Shown: positions 1-9,117, counted from the first letter of the stretch. The stretch is 64,000 bases of DNA from Flavobacterium azooxidireducens (GCF_023195775.1 NZ_CP096205.1:1054001-1118000), one strand, 5' to 3'. Made by a program: numbers and translations. The notes: generated by a model not told the origin, from the sequence alone.

Positions 1-450
1 TTCTTTTTTAACTACTTCTTGAACTGGTTCCGGCTTAACTTCTTCAACTACTTTTTCAACTTCTGGAGTAGGTTGTTTTTTTGGCTCTAAGTCAATTTTT
101 CCAACCTGTTTTGGTCCTGTTACAGTTGCTTTGGCTTTTATAACTTCCTGTTGTTGTTTTAAAAGTTCTTCTTCATGCTTTTTCTGCAATTCCAATTCCT
201 TTTCTCTTTCAACACGGAGAGCTTCTTTTTCTTTACGTTTTTCTTCACTCACTTCTTTAGAAGCTTCTTTATTCCCCTTATCGCCGGCAAATTCATTACA
301 AAGAATTGAATATTCATTTTCAGAGATTTTTGTGTTTGGACTAGCTTCAATAGTAACACCTTTGTCTTTTAAATAATCGACAGCTCTCTCCAAAGAAATA
401 TTTAATTCCCTTAAAATTTTATTAATTCTTATGTTCTTTTCTTCAGACAT
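1..450 (-). CDS. infB: Translation initiation factor IF-2, N-terminal part (cut by window edge)
   Basis: This is the first 150 codons of IF-2, the GTPase that brings initiator tRNA to the 30S subunit; the G domain lies beyond position 1. The start MSEEKNIRINKILRELNISL is the IF-2 N-terminal fold, and it is followed by a Lys/Glu-rich linker (KEASKEVSEEKRKEKEAL) and a Pro/Val/Glu segment, as expected for the variable region before the GTPase. It begins 35 bases after nusA on the same strand, giving the classic rimP-nusA-infB order. The frame is open to the window edge with no stop. Confidence 0.93.
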   Translation of the reverse strand, partial: MSEEKNIRINKILRELNISLERAVDYLKDKGVTIEASPNTKISENEYSILCNEFAGDKGNKEASKEVSEEKRKEKEALRVEREKELELQKKHEEELLKQQQEVIKAKATVTGPKQVGKIDLEPKKQPTPEVEKVVEEVKPEPVQEVVKKE

Positions 451-485
451 ATATTTTTTTTAGTGTGTGTTCTTTTTTGTGAAGT

Positions 486-1730
486 TTATGCTTCAAATTC
501 TGATTTTAAAATTTTCATCACATCTTGAACAGTTTCTTCTTCTAAGTCTGTTCTTCTGACTAGATCTTCTATAGTATGTTTTAGTACGCTTCTTGCTGTA
601 TCTAAACCTATTTTTGCAAACTCATCGATTACCCATGCGTCGATTTCATCAGAGAACTCTGTTAATTCAACGTCATCTTCTTCTTCGGCAACATTTCCTT
701 CACGGATAACATCTAATTCATATCCGGTTAATAAGCCTGCCAATTTAATATTGTGTCCGCCACGGCCGATTGCTTTTGAAACTTCTTCTAATTTCAAAAA
801 CACTTCTGCTCTTTTTTTCTCTTCATCAATTTTGATTGAAGAAACTTTTGCAGGGCTCAATGCTCTTGTTATAAATAATTGATTGTTACTTGTGTAATTG
901 ATAACATCAATATTTTCATTTCCTAATTCGCGAACGATTCCGTGAATTCTAGATCCTTTCATTCCAACACATGCTCCAACCGGATCAATTCTGTCATCAT
1001 ACGAATCTACTGCAACTTTTGCTTTTTCACCCGGAATACGAACCACTTTTTTAATCATTATTAATCCGTCGAAAATTTCAGGAATTTCTTGTTCAAATAA
1101 TTTTTCCAAAAACTTTTCTGAAGTTCTTGACATAATAATTTGAGGTTTATTTCCTTTTAATTCTACGTTTTCAATGATTCCACGAACATTATCTCCTTTA
1201 CGAAAAAAGTCTGATGGAATTTGTTTTTCTTTTGGCAATACGATTTCGTTTCCGTCATCATCAACCAAAATTACAACTCTTGGACGAACATGGTGTACTT
1301 CGGCAGTATAAATTTCACCAATTAAATCTTTAAATTGTTTGTAAAGATTTGTGCTATCGTGTTCATGTATTTTAGAAATCAAGTTTTGACGAAGGGCTAA
1401 AATGGCTCTTCTTCCTAAATCGATTAATTTCACTTCTTCTGAAACATCTTCACCTACTTCAAAATCAGGCTCGATTTTTCTGGCTTCAGACAATGAAATC
1501 TCAGAATTTTCATCTTCTACTTCTCCATCGGCTACCACCACACGATTTCTCCAGATTTCCATATCTCCTTTATCAGGATTGATAATAATATCGAAATTGT
1601 CATCTGAACCATATTTCTTTTTCAAGGCATTTCTAAAAACATCTTCTAAAATGGCCATGAGGGTCACACGATCGATTAATTTATCGTCTTTAAACTCTGA
1701 AAATGATTCGATTAATGCTATATTTTCCAT
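486..1730 (-). CDS. nusA: Transcription termination/antitermination factor NusA
   Basis: NusA binds RNA polymerase and modulates pausing, termination and antitermination. The 414-residue protein shows the N-terminal polymerase-binding domain (about 1-125), an S1 domain (about 130-200), then two KH domains; GACVGMKGSRIHGIVRELG is the KH1 signature and KAIGRGGHNIKLAGLLTG the KH2 signature. It ends shortly after KH2 with an acidic linker and a short helical tail, so it lacks the duplicated acidic repeats of the E. coli protein, which is usual in Bacteroidota. It lies 18 bases after rimP and 35 bases before infB, so the three genes are probably cotranscribed. Confidence 0.97.
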   Translation of the reverse strand: MENIALIESFSEFKDDKLIDRVTLMAILEDVFRNALKKKYGSDDNFDIIINPDKGDMEIWRNRVVVADGEVEDENSEISLSEARKIEPDFEVGEDVSEEVKLIDLGRRAILALRQNLISKIHEHDSTNLYKQFKDLIGEIYTAEVHHVRPRVVILVDDDGNEIVLPKEKQIPSDFFRKGDNVRGIIENVELKGNKPQIIMSRTSEKFLEKLFEQEIPEIFDGLIMIKKVVRIPGEKAKVAVDSYDDRIDPVGACVGMKGSRIHGIVRELGNENIDVINYTSNNQLFITRALSPAKVSSIKIDEEKKRAEVFLKLEEVSKAIGRGGHNIKLAGLLTGYELDVIREGNVAEEEDDVELTEFSDEIDAWVIDEFAKIGLDTARSVLKHTIEDLVRRTDLEEETVQDVMKILKSEFEA

Positions 1731-1748
1731 GCTAAACTACTTGTATTT

Positions 1749-2213
1749 TTAAAATGTTATTGTCACTATTGCTTCTTTAATTTCCGAATAAGGTAGCTCA
1801 ATCTTTTTTTCTACCGTTTCTTTTCCTTTACCTATTTTTTTGGGCTCTCTCGCCGTCCAAGTCAAGGTAATAAATTCTTCGTTTGCATCGGCTAAAACAG
1901 CTTCTATTACATCTGTTGCGGTTTTAACTTTTAGCGTTCTTCCTATATTTTTTTTGTATTGTCTTACTAATTTTAGCGGAGTTGAAACACCGGCTGAAGC
2001 CACTTCGATTGAAAAATCCTGCTCTTCACGATCTAAATTATTCTCGATTGCCCTGTTAATGTCGATACAATCTTGAAGCGTAACTCCTTGATCACCATCT
2101 AACGTAACTATGATTTTCATAGCATCTGTGATGGTTAAATCAATCAAAAAAACAGAAGGTTTTTCACTTAACCCCTGATTTAATAAGGCAACAACTTTAT
2201 CTTTAAATATCAT
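1749..2213 (-). CDS. rimP: Ribosome assembly cofactor RimP
   Basis: RimP is needed for maturation of the 30S subunit. The 154-residue protein starting [15 protein letters not shown] has the two-part RimP fold: an N-terminal alpha/beta domain with [20 protein letters not shown] and a C-terminal SH3-like domain ([20 protein letters not shown] onward). A longer reading frame to 2249 exists, but its first 12 codons run through a perfect hairpin just upstream, so I take the internal ATG at 2213. It is the first gene of rimP-nusA-infB. Confidence 0.93.
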   Translation of the reverse strand: MIFKDKVVALLNQGLSEKPSVFLIDLTITDAMKIIVTLDGDQGVTLQDCIDINRAIENNLDREEQDFSIEVASAGVSTPLKLVRQYKKNIGRTLKVKTATDVIEAVLADANEEFITLTWTAREPKKIGKGKETVEKKIELPYSEIKEAIVTITF

Positions 2214-2221
2214 ATTTTTAT

Positions 2222-2247
2222 AAAAAGAGGCACGCAATGCGTGCCTC
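2222..2247 (-). terminator. Terminator-like hairpin inside the rimP leader (possible attenuator)
   Basis: On the minus strand GAGGCACGC, loop ATT, GCGTGCCTC form a perfect 9-bp stem followed at once by TTTTT. It ends 9 bases before the rimP ATG and lies downstream of the predicted promoter at 2277-2284. In the plus direction there is no comparable T run, and the plus-strand neighbour starts only at 2391, so the hairpin belongs to the rimP transcript. Confidence 0.6.
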
Positions 2248-2276
2248 ATTATTTACTTTTTAATCAAATAACGGTG

Positions 2277-2307
2277 CAAATATAGTGATTTTTTTTATAA
2301 TTGAAAA
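2277..2307 (-). promoter_or_regulatory. Predicted promoter of rimP-nusA-infB
   Basis: The minus strand has TATATTTG at 2284-2277, matching the Bacteroidota -7 element TAnnTTTG, with TTTTC about 18 bases further upstream as a weak -33 element. The predicted start near 2270 would give a leader of about 57 nt that contains the hairpin at 2227-2247. Confidence 0.5.
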
Positions 2308-2390
2308 TTCATTGTAAAATGATAAAAAAATTTGTACCTTTATGTTTTAAAACAACCTAAAAAAACCAATCTATTTTACAAAACTTTTTT

Positions 2391-3215
2391 ATGAAAAAAA
2401 TTTTAATTCCAACCGATTTTTCTCAACATGCAGAATATGCCCTAAAAGTAGCGGCTCAAATCGCAAAAAAACATGATGGTGAAATCATTTTACTTCACAT
2501 GTTAGAATTGCCTTCTCAATCTGGTGATGCCGTAAATAGTTCACACGCGATTCCCGAACTTATGTTCTTTAAGAATGCAGCTATTAACAAATTGGAAAGT
2601 TTGATGGACGCACCCTACTTAGAAGGTTTAAAAGTATCTGAAATTATTCAGTTTGAGTTGGCTTTTGACGGAATCATTAACTTGAGTAAAAAGAATGACA
2701 TAGATTTGATAGTGATGGGTTCGCACGGTGCTAGCGGATTTAAAGATATGTTTATTGGATCTAACGCTGAAAAAGTTGTTCGTCATTCGGAAGTTCCGGT
2801 TTTAATTATTAAAAAAGAAATACCTGATTTTAATATTAAGAAATTTGTTTTTGCCTCTGATTTTACAGACGAAGTTAAAAACCCTTTTGCAAAAGTGGTT
2901 GAAGTTGCTAATAAGTTTGGTGCAGAATTGAACTTGGTAATGATTAATACACCAAATAGTTTTAAATCGACTTTGGTTGCACAAGAAATTATGGACAAAT
3001 TTGTTGCTCAATTTCAAATTAACAGTTATTCAACACACATTTTTAATGATGCTAATGTTGAAAAAGGAATTTTGAATTTTGCAAATAGTATTAATGCAGA
3101 TTTAATCGGAATGTGTACACACGGACGAAAAGGGCTTTCTCACTTTTTTAATGGAAGTATTAGTGAAGACTTGGTAAATCATGCCATTAGACCTGTATTA
3201 ACTTTCAAAATATAA
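2391..3215 (+). CDS. Tandem-domain universal stress protein (UspA family)
   Basis: A 274-residue cytoplasmic protein built from two UspA domains (about 1-142 and 150-274). It starts with the typical MKKILIPTDFS. The first domain ends with VMGSHGASGFKDMFIGSNAE, matching the ATP-binding Gx2Gx9G(S/T) motif, and the second ends with a similar CTHGRKGLSHFFNGSISEDL. Tandem Usp proteins are usually induced by starvation or stress, but the role of this member cannot be told from sequence. It is monocistronic: it diverges from rimP and is followed by a strong hairpin terminator. Confidence 0.93.
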   Translation: MKKILIPTDFSQHAEYALKVAAQIAKKHDGEIILLHMLELPSQSGDAVNSSHAIPELMFFKNAAINKLESLMDAPYLEGLKVSEIIQFELAFDGIINLSKKNDIDLIVMGSHGASGFKDMFIGSNAEKVVRHSEVPVLIIKKEIPDFNIKKFVFASDFTDEVKNPFAKVVEVANKFGAELNLVMINTPNSFKSTLVAQEIMDKFVAQFQINSYSTHIFNDANVEKGILNFANSINADLIGMCTHGRKGLSHFFNGSISEDLVNHAIRPVLTFKI

Positions 3216-3236
3216 TCTACCACATATTTATACTGA

Positions 3237-3270
3237 ATCCCGTTTTATTTAGATAAGACGGGATTTTTTT
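3237..3270 (+). terminator. Intrinsic terminator of the universal stress gene
   Basis: ATCCCGTTTTAT and ATAAGACGGGAT form a 12-bp stem with one G-T pair, followed by a run of seven T. It lies 21 bases after the stop codon. Confidence 0.85.
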
Positions 3271-3283
3271 ATGGTATAAAAAC

Positions 3284-3310
3284 AAAAAACCCACTCGTTA
3301 AAGTGGGTTT
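3284..3310 (-). terminator. Terminator of the tRNA-Gln transcript
   Basis: On the minus strand AAACCCACT and AGTGGGTTTTTT form a GC-containing stem with a short loop and a T tail, starting 6 bases after the tRNA 3' end. Confidence 0.7.
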
Positions 3311-3315
3311 GTCTG

Positions 3316-3386
3316 TTGGTCCACAAGGACTCGAACCTTGAAAGACTGCACCAAAAACAGTTGTGTTACCATTACACCATGGACCA
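3316..3386 (-). tRNA. tRNA-Gln (anticodon TTG)
   Basis: The minus strand folds as a 71-nt cloverleaf: acceptor TGGTCCA/TGGACCA, D arm GTGT-ACAC, anticodon arm ACTGT/GCAGT with loop TTTTGGT and anticodon TTG, and T arm with GTTCGAGTC. The discriminator base is A. The 3' CCA is not encoded. It stands alone, with its own promoter (TTTG, 19 bases, TAAATTTG at 3437-3407) and terminator. Confidence 0.95.
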
Positions 3387-3406
3387 AAATCGCTTGATTG
3401 CGGGTG

Positions 3407-3437
3407 CAAATTTATACTATTTTTTATTTAAAGCAAA
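3407..3437 (-). promoter_or_regulatory. Promoter of tRNA-Gln
   Basis: TTTG (3437-3434) and TAAATTTG (3414-3407) are separated by exactly 19 bases on the minus strand, a textbook Bacteroidota sigma-A promoter, about 20 bases before the tRNA 5' end. Confidence 0.75.
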
Positions 3438-3626
3438 TAAATAAAAGATTTTTCTCTGAAATTTTTTCTCAAAAACCAACATCATATTAAAAACGAGCTA
3501 TTTAAGCCTCAAATATAAATGCTTACAACTAAACTTAATTAACAAAATTTTGTTAAGCCATAGCCGTTTCCACAAAAAAATAGTTTCTTTGTAGCTAGAT
3601 TCAAGCATAAACAATAAATAGCACTG

Positions 3627-6600
3627 ATGACTACACTCAATTTTAATAAGTGGAATACAATTTTAGGCTGGTTCGCTTTTGCCGTTGCCTTACTTACTTT
3701 TTCATTAACAGTTGAACCAACCGTAAGCTTTTGGGATTGTGGCGAATACATTTCCACATCTGCAAAACTACAAGTTGGTCACCCACCAGGAGCTCCACTA
3801 TTCCAGATGATGGGTGCGTTTTTTGCTATGTTTGCCCCAGATGATTCAAAAGTGGCATTGATGGTAAATATGATGTCTGTATTCTCGAGTGCGTTTACTA
3901 TTTTATTTATGTATTGGTCATCTACTTTATTGTTGAGAAAAATAGTTACTCGATTTAAAGAAATCACTAAAATGGATGAAGTTGCTATTTTAGGTGCTTC
4001 TTTGATTGGTGCGTTAGCCTTTACGTTTACCGATAGTTTTTGGTATAATGCTGTGGAAGCAGAAGTGTATGCTATGGCAACTTTGTTAATTGCTTTATTA
4101 TTTTGGCTTGGTTTGCGATGGGAAACAGACATGCACACACCTCGCGGAAATAAATGGCTACTACTCATTTGCTTGGTTATTGGCCTTTCATTTGGTGTTC
4201 ACTTTATGGCACTATTGGCAATTCCGTCTATTGGATTGTTATACTTTTTTAAAAATTATAAAACTGTAACCGTTAAAAATTTCATCATAGCTAACATTGT
4301 TGTAGTCGCTATTTTGCTATTTATTTTTAAAATGTTGTTACCATTAACTATGTCGCTTTTTGGAAAAACAGAAGTATTTATGGTTAACACTTTCGGATTA
4401 CCGTTTAACTCCGGAACAATTTTCATGACGCTGTTTTTAATAGCATTTTTCTATTTTGGATTGAAATTTACCCGAACCAAAAATCTTCCGCAATACAACA
4501 CTATTTTATTGTGTATTCTTTTTGTATTGATTGGTTTTTCAACTTGGATGATGTTGCCAATACGTGCTAATGCCAATGTAGTTATTAATGAAAACCGTCC
4601 TTCTGATGCCCGTGAGGTATTGGCTTATTATAACCGTGAACAATATCCGCAAAACGCATTGTTTTATGGCAAACAATTCACAGATATGTTTGCAGGGTTA
4701 GATCCAGATAAACCCTTTATAGACAAAGCCCCTAATTACGAACGTGATTACAAAACGGGGAAATATGTTATTACCAACAATTATATCAATGCAACACAAA
4801 ACAATCATGGCAATCACAAAACCTTCTTGCCTAGAATGTGGAGTGAAGAGCATGCCCAAAACTACATGGAATTTACCAATGTAGTAGATTTTAAAATTGA
4901 TCCTGAATATGCTCATGAAAAAGAATTAGTTGATATTGTTTCGCAATTCCGACAAGCCTACAACTCAGGAAGACTGGACACCGAAGATTATATTTCTTTC
5001 TTAAAAGGGTATGGTAATTATCTAATTGTAGAAAAGCCAAAAGCTTCAGACAATTTCCGGTTTATGTTTGAGTACCAATTTGGCTATATGTATGTTCGTT
5101 ATTTGATGTGGAATTTCGTAGGACGACAAAGCGACGTTCAAGGAAAATATGACAACGAAGGCAACTGGCTAAGCGGCATCGATTTTATTGATGAGATCTT
5201 TTTAGGCTCTCAAAAAAATCTCCCTGAAGATGTGATAACAAATAAAGGAAGAAATGTTTACTACTTTTTGCCCTTTATTTTAGGCATCATCGGATTACTT
5301 TATCATTCTAAAAAAGACTTAAAAAGTTTTTATGTACTGCTTGCATTATTCTTGTTTACAGGAATCGCATTAAAAATCTACCTCAACGAAAGACCTTTTG
5401 AACCACGAGAAAGAGATTATGCCTTAGTTGGTTCATTTTATGTATTTGCCATTTGGATAGGAATTGGCGTTTTTGCTATTTTTGATACATTACGAAAATG
5501 GATGCAACCAAAAATCGTCTTTCCGATTGTTTTTGTTGCTTCACTTTTAGCCGCTCCGGTTTTACTTGCTTCGCAAAACTGGGATGATCATGATCGATCA
5601 GGAAAATATACCGCTTTAGCCAATGCAAGAGGATATTTAGAATCGTGTGATCCGAATGCAATTTTGTTTACTATTGGCGATAATGACACCTTCCCGCTTT
5701 GGTATGCTCAGGAAATTGAAGGGATTCGAAGAGATGTTAGAGTTGTAAACACGCAACTTTTCATGACGGATTGGCATATTGATCAGATGAAAGCAAAAGC
5801 GTATACTTCTGAACCATTGCCGATTTCTTTTGATAGAAGTTTATATGTTGGAGACAAATTAGATTATTGCGTACACAATGAAATGACACAAAATCGTTGG
5901 GAATTAAAAGATTTTATCAATTTTATTAAAAGTGATGATGCTAACACAAAGCTTGAAATGCAAAGTGGACAAAGCGTACATTTCTTCCCAACCAACAAAA
6001 TAAGATATACTATAGACAAAGAAGCAGTTATCAAAAATAAAGTTGTTTCTGAAAAATATTATGATTCCATCGTTCCTTTTATGGACATCGACATCAAAGA
6101 CAGAGCTATTTATAAAGCACGTGTCATTATGTTTGATATTCTTCAGAATAACAATTGGGAAAGACCTATCTATTTTACTGGTGGTAGCGATAGTGACGAA
6201 GATTTTCTATGGATGAAGCAATACCTGCAATTAGATGGTTTGGTTTATAAATTGGTTCCAATTAAGACTCCTTACAATAGAGAAAGCGGTCAAATGGAAA
6301 TGGGCATGATTGATAGCGACAAAATGTATGATATTGTAATGAAATGGGATTGGGGCAATAGCGACGGTGATATTTATCACGACATTGAAACCCGAAGAAA
6401 CAGCATCACGTATCGTTTAAACTTATCTCGATTAATGCAACAATTAATTACTGAAGGAAAAACAGAAAAAGCCAAAAAAGTTATCGATTTGGCCATGACT
6501 AAATTACCTTTAGAAAAATACGGTTTCTATACGTTATTAGAACCTTTTGTAGCTGGTTATTATGATGTTGGTGAAACCAAAAAAGCACAAGAGTTGATTG

Positions 6601-6824
6601 CTAAATTAGCTGAAAAATACAACGATAACCTGAATTATTATGTTAGCCAAAAAGCATCTGAACAAAATGATAACATCTATGAAATTGTTAAAAATTTAGA
6701 GCGATATCGATCATTAATTCAAGTTGTAAAAAGTAAAGAAGACACTGTTTTTTATGAGAAAAACAGAAAAATATTTAATAGCTATAACAAACGATTCGAG
6801 CGATTTGGTCGTGATAATGAATAA
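3627..6824 (+). CDS. DUF2723 / glycosyltransferase family 117 membrane protein
   Basis: A 1065-residue integral membrane protein. The N-terminal half has about a dozen hydrophobic helices, and the loop after the first reads SFWDCGEYISTSAKLQVGHP, the DUF2723 signature with the acidic residues typical of GT-C glycosyltransferases. The C-terminal part (from about 600) is soluble and has helical repeats near the end. The family is named for similarity to animal TMEM260, a protein O-mannosyltransferase, so a polyprenyl-sugar-dependent glycosyltransferase acting on exported proteins is a reasonable guess, but the substrate is unknown. Flavobacteria normally carry one or more such genes. It is followed by a terminator whose tail runs to just before the deacetylase gene. 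Confidence 0.88.
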   Translation: MTTLNFNKWNTILGWFAFAVALLTFSLTVEPTVSFWDCGEYISTSAKLQVGHPPGAPLFQMMGAFFAMFAPDDSKVALMVNMMSVFSSAFTILFMYWSSTLLLRKIVTRFKEITKMDEVAILGASLIGALAFTFTDSFWYNAVEAEVYAMATLLIALLFWLGLRWETDMHTPRGNKWLLLICLVIGLSFGVHFMALLAIPSIGLLYFFKNYKTVTVKNFIIANIVVVAILLFIFKMLLPLTMSLFGKTEVFMVNTFGLPFNSGTIFMTLFLIAFFYFGLKFTRTKNLPQYNTILLCILFVLIGFSTWMMLPIRANANVVINENRPSDAREVLAYYNREQYPQNALFYGKQFTDMFAGLDPDKPFIDKAPNYERDYKTGKYVITNNYINATQNNHGNHKTFLPRMWSEEHAQNYMEFTNVVDFKIDPEYAHEKELVDIVSQFRQAYNSGRLDTEDYISFLKGYGNYLIVEKPKASDNFRFMFEYQFGYMYVRYLMWNFVGRQSDVQGKYDNEGNWLSGIDFIDEIFLGSQKNLPEDVITNKGRNVYYFLPFILGIIGLLYHSKKDLKSFYVLLALFLFTGIALKIYLNERPFEPRERDYALVGSFYVFAIWIGIGVFAIFDTLRKWMQPKIVFPIVFVASLLAAPVLLASQNWDDHDRSGKYTALANARGYLESCDPNAILFTIGDNDTFPLWYAQEIEGIRRDVRVVNTQLFMTDWHIDQMKAKAYTSEPLPISFDRSLYVGDKLDYCVHNEMTQNRWELKDFINFIKSDDANTKLEMQSGQSVHFFPTNKIRYTIDKEAVIKNKVVSEKYYDSIVPFMDIDIKDRAIYKARVIMFDILQNNNWERPIYFTGGSDSDEDFLWMKQYLQLDGLVYKLVPIKTPYNRESGQMEMGMIDSDKMYDIVMKWDWGNSDGDIYHDIETRRNSITYRLNLSRLMQQLITEGKTEKAKKVIDLAMTKLPLEKYGFYTLLEPFVAGYYDVGETKKAQELIAKLAEKYNDNLNYYVSQKASEQNDNIYEIVKNLERYRSLIQVVKSKEDTVFYEKNRKIFNSYNKRFERFGRDNE

Positions 6825-6829
6825 AAATC

Positions 6830-6856
6830 AGAGCCATTAAGTTGGCTCTTTTTTTA
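6830..6856 (+). terminator. Terminator after the DUF2723 gene
   Basis: AGAGCCA, loop TTAAGT, TGGCTCT and a run of T. The tail ends about 10 bases before the next ATG, so the deacetylase either depends on readthrough or has a promoter inside the end of the upstream gene. Confidence 0.75.
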
Positions 6857-6866
6857 TCTTTTAAGT

Positions 6867-7511
6867 ATGGATTTACTCTGGATTAAAACGAACCCGATTA
6901 TTAAAAATATTTTTTCAAATTATATTTGGAATATTCCAAATAGTGAAAAAAAAGTATATCTAACTTTTGATGATGGTCCAACTCCGGAAATCACAGAATG
7001 GGTTTTAGCACAACTAAAAAAGTATGATTTTAAAGCTACTTTTTTTTGTATTGGAAATAATATTGAGAAACATCCTGAACTATTCAATCAATTAATTATG
7101 GATGGTCACGCTATTGGAAACCATACATTCAATCACGTGAAAGGATGGAATACGCCAAACAAAACCTATTTAAAAGAAGTTGAAAAATGTGAGGGAATGA
7201 TTCAGCATTATTCGATTAACCAAAATCTATCCAAGCTTTTTCGTCCGCCTTACGGAAAAATAAAACCTCTGCAATCCAGAAAATTGCGAAAATTAGGGTA
7301 TAAAATAATTATGTGGGATGTGTTGAGTGCCGATTATAAGCAAACAATCACGAAAGAAAAATGTTTAGAAAACGTGGTGAAAAATGTGGAATCAGGAAGT
7401 ATAATTGTCTTTCATGATAGTATAAAAGCATTTCCGAATTTGGAATATGTACTCCCAAAAACGCTTCAATTTTTATCCGAAAACGGATATCAATGTGAAA
7501 TAATCAACTAG
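6867..7511 (+). CDS. Polysaccharide deacetylase family protein (NodB homology domain)
   Basis: A 214-residue carbohydrate esterase family 4 protein that removes N- or O-acetyl groups from a polysaccharide or peptidoglycan. All CE4 motifs are visible: TFDDGP with the catalytic base and metal Asp, HTFNH with the metal histidines (a variant of HSxxHP), RPPYG, the DVLSADY segment and IIVFHDS with the catalytic His. No signal peptide or membrane helix is evident, which is unusual for a cell-wall enzyme; another export route or a different substrate is possible. Its stop codon overlaps that of the convergent thioredoxin-like gene. Confidence 0.93.
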   Translation: MDLLWIKTNPIIKNIFSNYIWNIPNSEKKVYLTFDDGPTPEITEWVLAQLKKYDFKATFFCIGNNIEKHPELFNQLIMDGHAIGNHTFNHVKGWNTPNKTYLKEVEKCEGMIQHYSINQNLSKLFRPPYGKIKPLQSRKLRKLGYKIIMWDVLSADYKQTITKEKCLENVVKNVESGSIIVFHDSIKAFPNLEYVLPKTLQFLSENGYQCEIIN

Positions 7512-7804
7512 ACTTGTTCTTGAACTAAACCAATAATTGTGTTTGCATCCAACTCACCGGACTGTCTCCACACCATCTGACCTTCTTTGTAAATCATTAA
7601 GGTAGGAAGACCTTTAATACGAAGAGCATCGGCCAATTCTTGATTTTTATCTACGTCTATCTTAATTACTTTCGCTTTATCGCCCAATGCAGCCGCCACA
7701 TCTCTAATTACAGGATGCATCGCTACAGATGATTCGTTCCACTCAGTGTAAAAATCAATTAACACCGGAACTTGAGCATTAATAAGTTCACCAAACTTTG
7801 ACAT
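7508..7804 (-). CDS. Thioredoxin-fold protein lacking the catalytic cysteines
   Basis: A 98-residue cytoplasmic protein with the complete thioredoxin fold: VLIDFYTEW at the active-site strand, VIKIDVDKN, and the cis-proline loop KGLPTLMIYKEG. Where thioredoxin has WCGPC this protein has W22-N-E-S-S26, and it has no cysteine at all, so it cannot do dithiol exchange. The family relation is clear, but the role must be non-redox, perhaps binding or scaffolding. It has its own promoter and a 3' overlap with the deacetylase gene. Confidence 0.9.
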   Translation of the reverse strand: MSKFGELINAQVPVLIDFYTEWNESSVAMHPVIRDVAAALGDKAKVIKIDVDKNQELADALRIKGLPTLMIYKEGQMVWRQSGELDANTIIGLVQEQV

Positions 7805-7853
7805 AAGGACAAATTTTATTTAAATTTAAACCTATTTTTTAACATATTAAGTA

Positions 7854-7861
7854 CAAATGTA
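7854..7861 (-). promoter_or_regulatory. Predicted -7 promoter element of the thioredoxin-like gene
   Basis: TACATTTG on the minus strand, a perfect TAnnTTTG, lies 50 bases before the ATG and just after the upstream metallophosphoesterase stop. No clear -33 element was seen. Confidence 0.45.
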
Positions 7862-7875
7862 GCATATTTTACGAA

Positions 7876-9117
7876 TTACGCTACTTTTTCTGCTTTTTTT
7901 AATTCGATTACGGTAATTTCAGGCCAAATTCCTACTCTTCCCGGGTAAGCGTGGAAACCAAAACCGCGATTTACATAAACGTATCTTCCTAAATTTTCAT
8001 ATAATCCTGCCCATTGCTTGTAAACGTATTGCACCGGACTCCATTTGATAAAACCTGGAATTTCTATTCCAAATTGCAATCCGTGTGTATGACCGGATAA
8101 CGTCAAATGAAAATTTTGTTCGTGATTTTTCACTTCATATTCCCAATGACTTGGATCGTGGCTCATCAAAATCTTAAAATCTTTTTGATTTAATCCGTTT
8201 GACGCTTTCACTAAATCACCTGCCTTTTTAAAACTTTTACCCCAATTTTCAACACCAACAACGGCAATTTCATCGGTTCCGTTTTTCAATTTCACATTTT
8301 CATTCATCAATAATTTAAAATCAATTTGACGATGTATATCTTTAATGGCTTCAAAATTATCTTCTTTTTCCTTTTGCGTTGGCCAATCAATGTATTCGCC
8401 ATAATCGTGATTTCCTAAAACAGAGAATTTTCCGAATTTTGGATTATGAATTTTTTTAAACGTATCAATCCAAGGATTCATTTCAGTAGCGTGTGTATTC
8501 ACAATATCGCCTGTAAACAAAACCATATCTGAATTCTGTTCATTAATCAAATCAACTGCATACTGAATTTTTTCGGAATCATCAAAACTTCCGGAATGAA
8601 TGTCTGATATATGTGTGATGGTTGTTCCGTCGAAACTATCTGGTAAGTCATTAAAAAAAAGTGTTTGCTTGATGACTTTAAAATTATATTTCCCTTTGGT
8701 CATTCCATACAAAAGTGACAAAAAAGGAACAGCTGCGACTCCTAGAGCAATCTGACTGACGAATTTTCTCCTTTCGGGAAGAAAAGAACTTTGCTCTGTA
8801 TTTCCCAAAAAGTGAGAAATCGTGCCGGAAATTATTCTATAAAAATCTTCACCAAACATTACTAAAGTCAAAATAATTTTCGGAATATAGACGATTAATA
8901 CTAAACCAAAAGTGAGAAGTGTGCGCGAATTTTGGCCAACACGACGATCAAATTGTGTGAAAGAATAAATGATGAACGCCAAAATGAGTACGCTCAAAAG
9001 CACATACGAATACTGAACCCATTTTATTTTAGACAAGGTTCTAAAGGCTTGAAAGGCATAAACTTCAATAAATAAAACAAACGCAATAAAAAACAACAAT
9101 CGAATCATCAAAATCAA
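7876..9117 (-). CDS. Membrane-anchored metallophosphoesterase
   Basis: A 413-residue protein with four hydrophobic N-terminal helices (within about 1-150) followed by a calcineurin-like phosphoesterase domain. The two-metal motifs are in order: HISDIHSG, GDIVN, GNHDY, MSHDP and SGHTHG. This matches the YkuE/YaeI-like group of membrane metallophosphoesterases, some of which act on UDP-diacylglucosamine or related lipids; the substrate here is unknown. The start is either the first Met or the Met at 9108 (MIRLLFFIAF); both give the same topology. The gene precedes the thioredoxin-like gene on the same strand. Confidence 0.9.
   Translation of the reverse strand: MILMIRLLFFIAFVLFIEVYAFQAFRTLSKIKWVQYSYVLLSVLILAFIIYSFTQFDRRVGQNSRTLLTFGLVLIVYIPKIILTLVMFGEDFYRIISGTISHFLGNTEQSSFLPERRKFVSQIALGVAAVPFLSLLYGMTKGKYNFKVIKQTLFFNDLPDSFDGTTITHISDIHSGSFDDSEKIQYAVDLINEQNSDMVLFTGDIVNTHATEMNPWIDTFKKIHNPKFGKFSVLGNHDYGEYIDWPTQKEKEDNFEAIKDIHRQIDFKLLMNENVKLKNGTDEIAVVGVENWGKSFKKAGDLVKASNGLNQKDFKILMSHDPSHWEYEVKNHEQNFHLTLSGHTHGLQFGIEIPGFIKWSPVQYVYKQWAGLYENLGRYVYVNRGFGFHAYPGRVGIWPEITVIELKKAEKVA

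Noticed and set aside
131..376. 81-codon plus-strand frame rich in Ser and Phe
   Set aside because: It is the antisense of the infB N-terminus, whose Lys/Glu-rich coding generates such a frame.
2227..2247. Hairpin as terminator of the universal stress gene or of a plus transcript
   Set aside because: No T run in the plus direction and no plus-strand gene ends before it.
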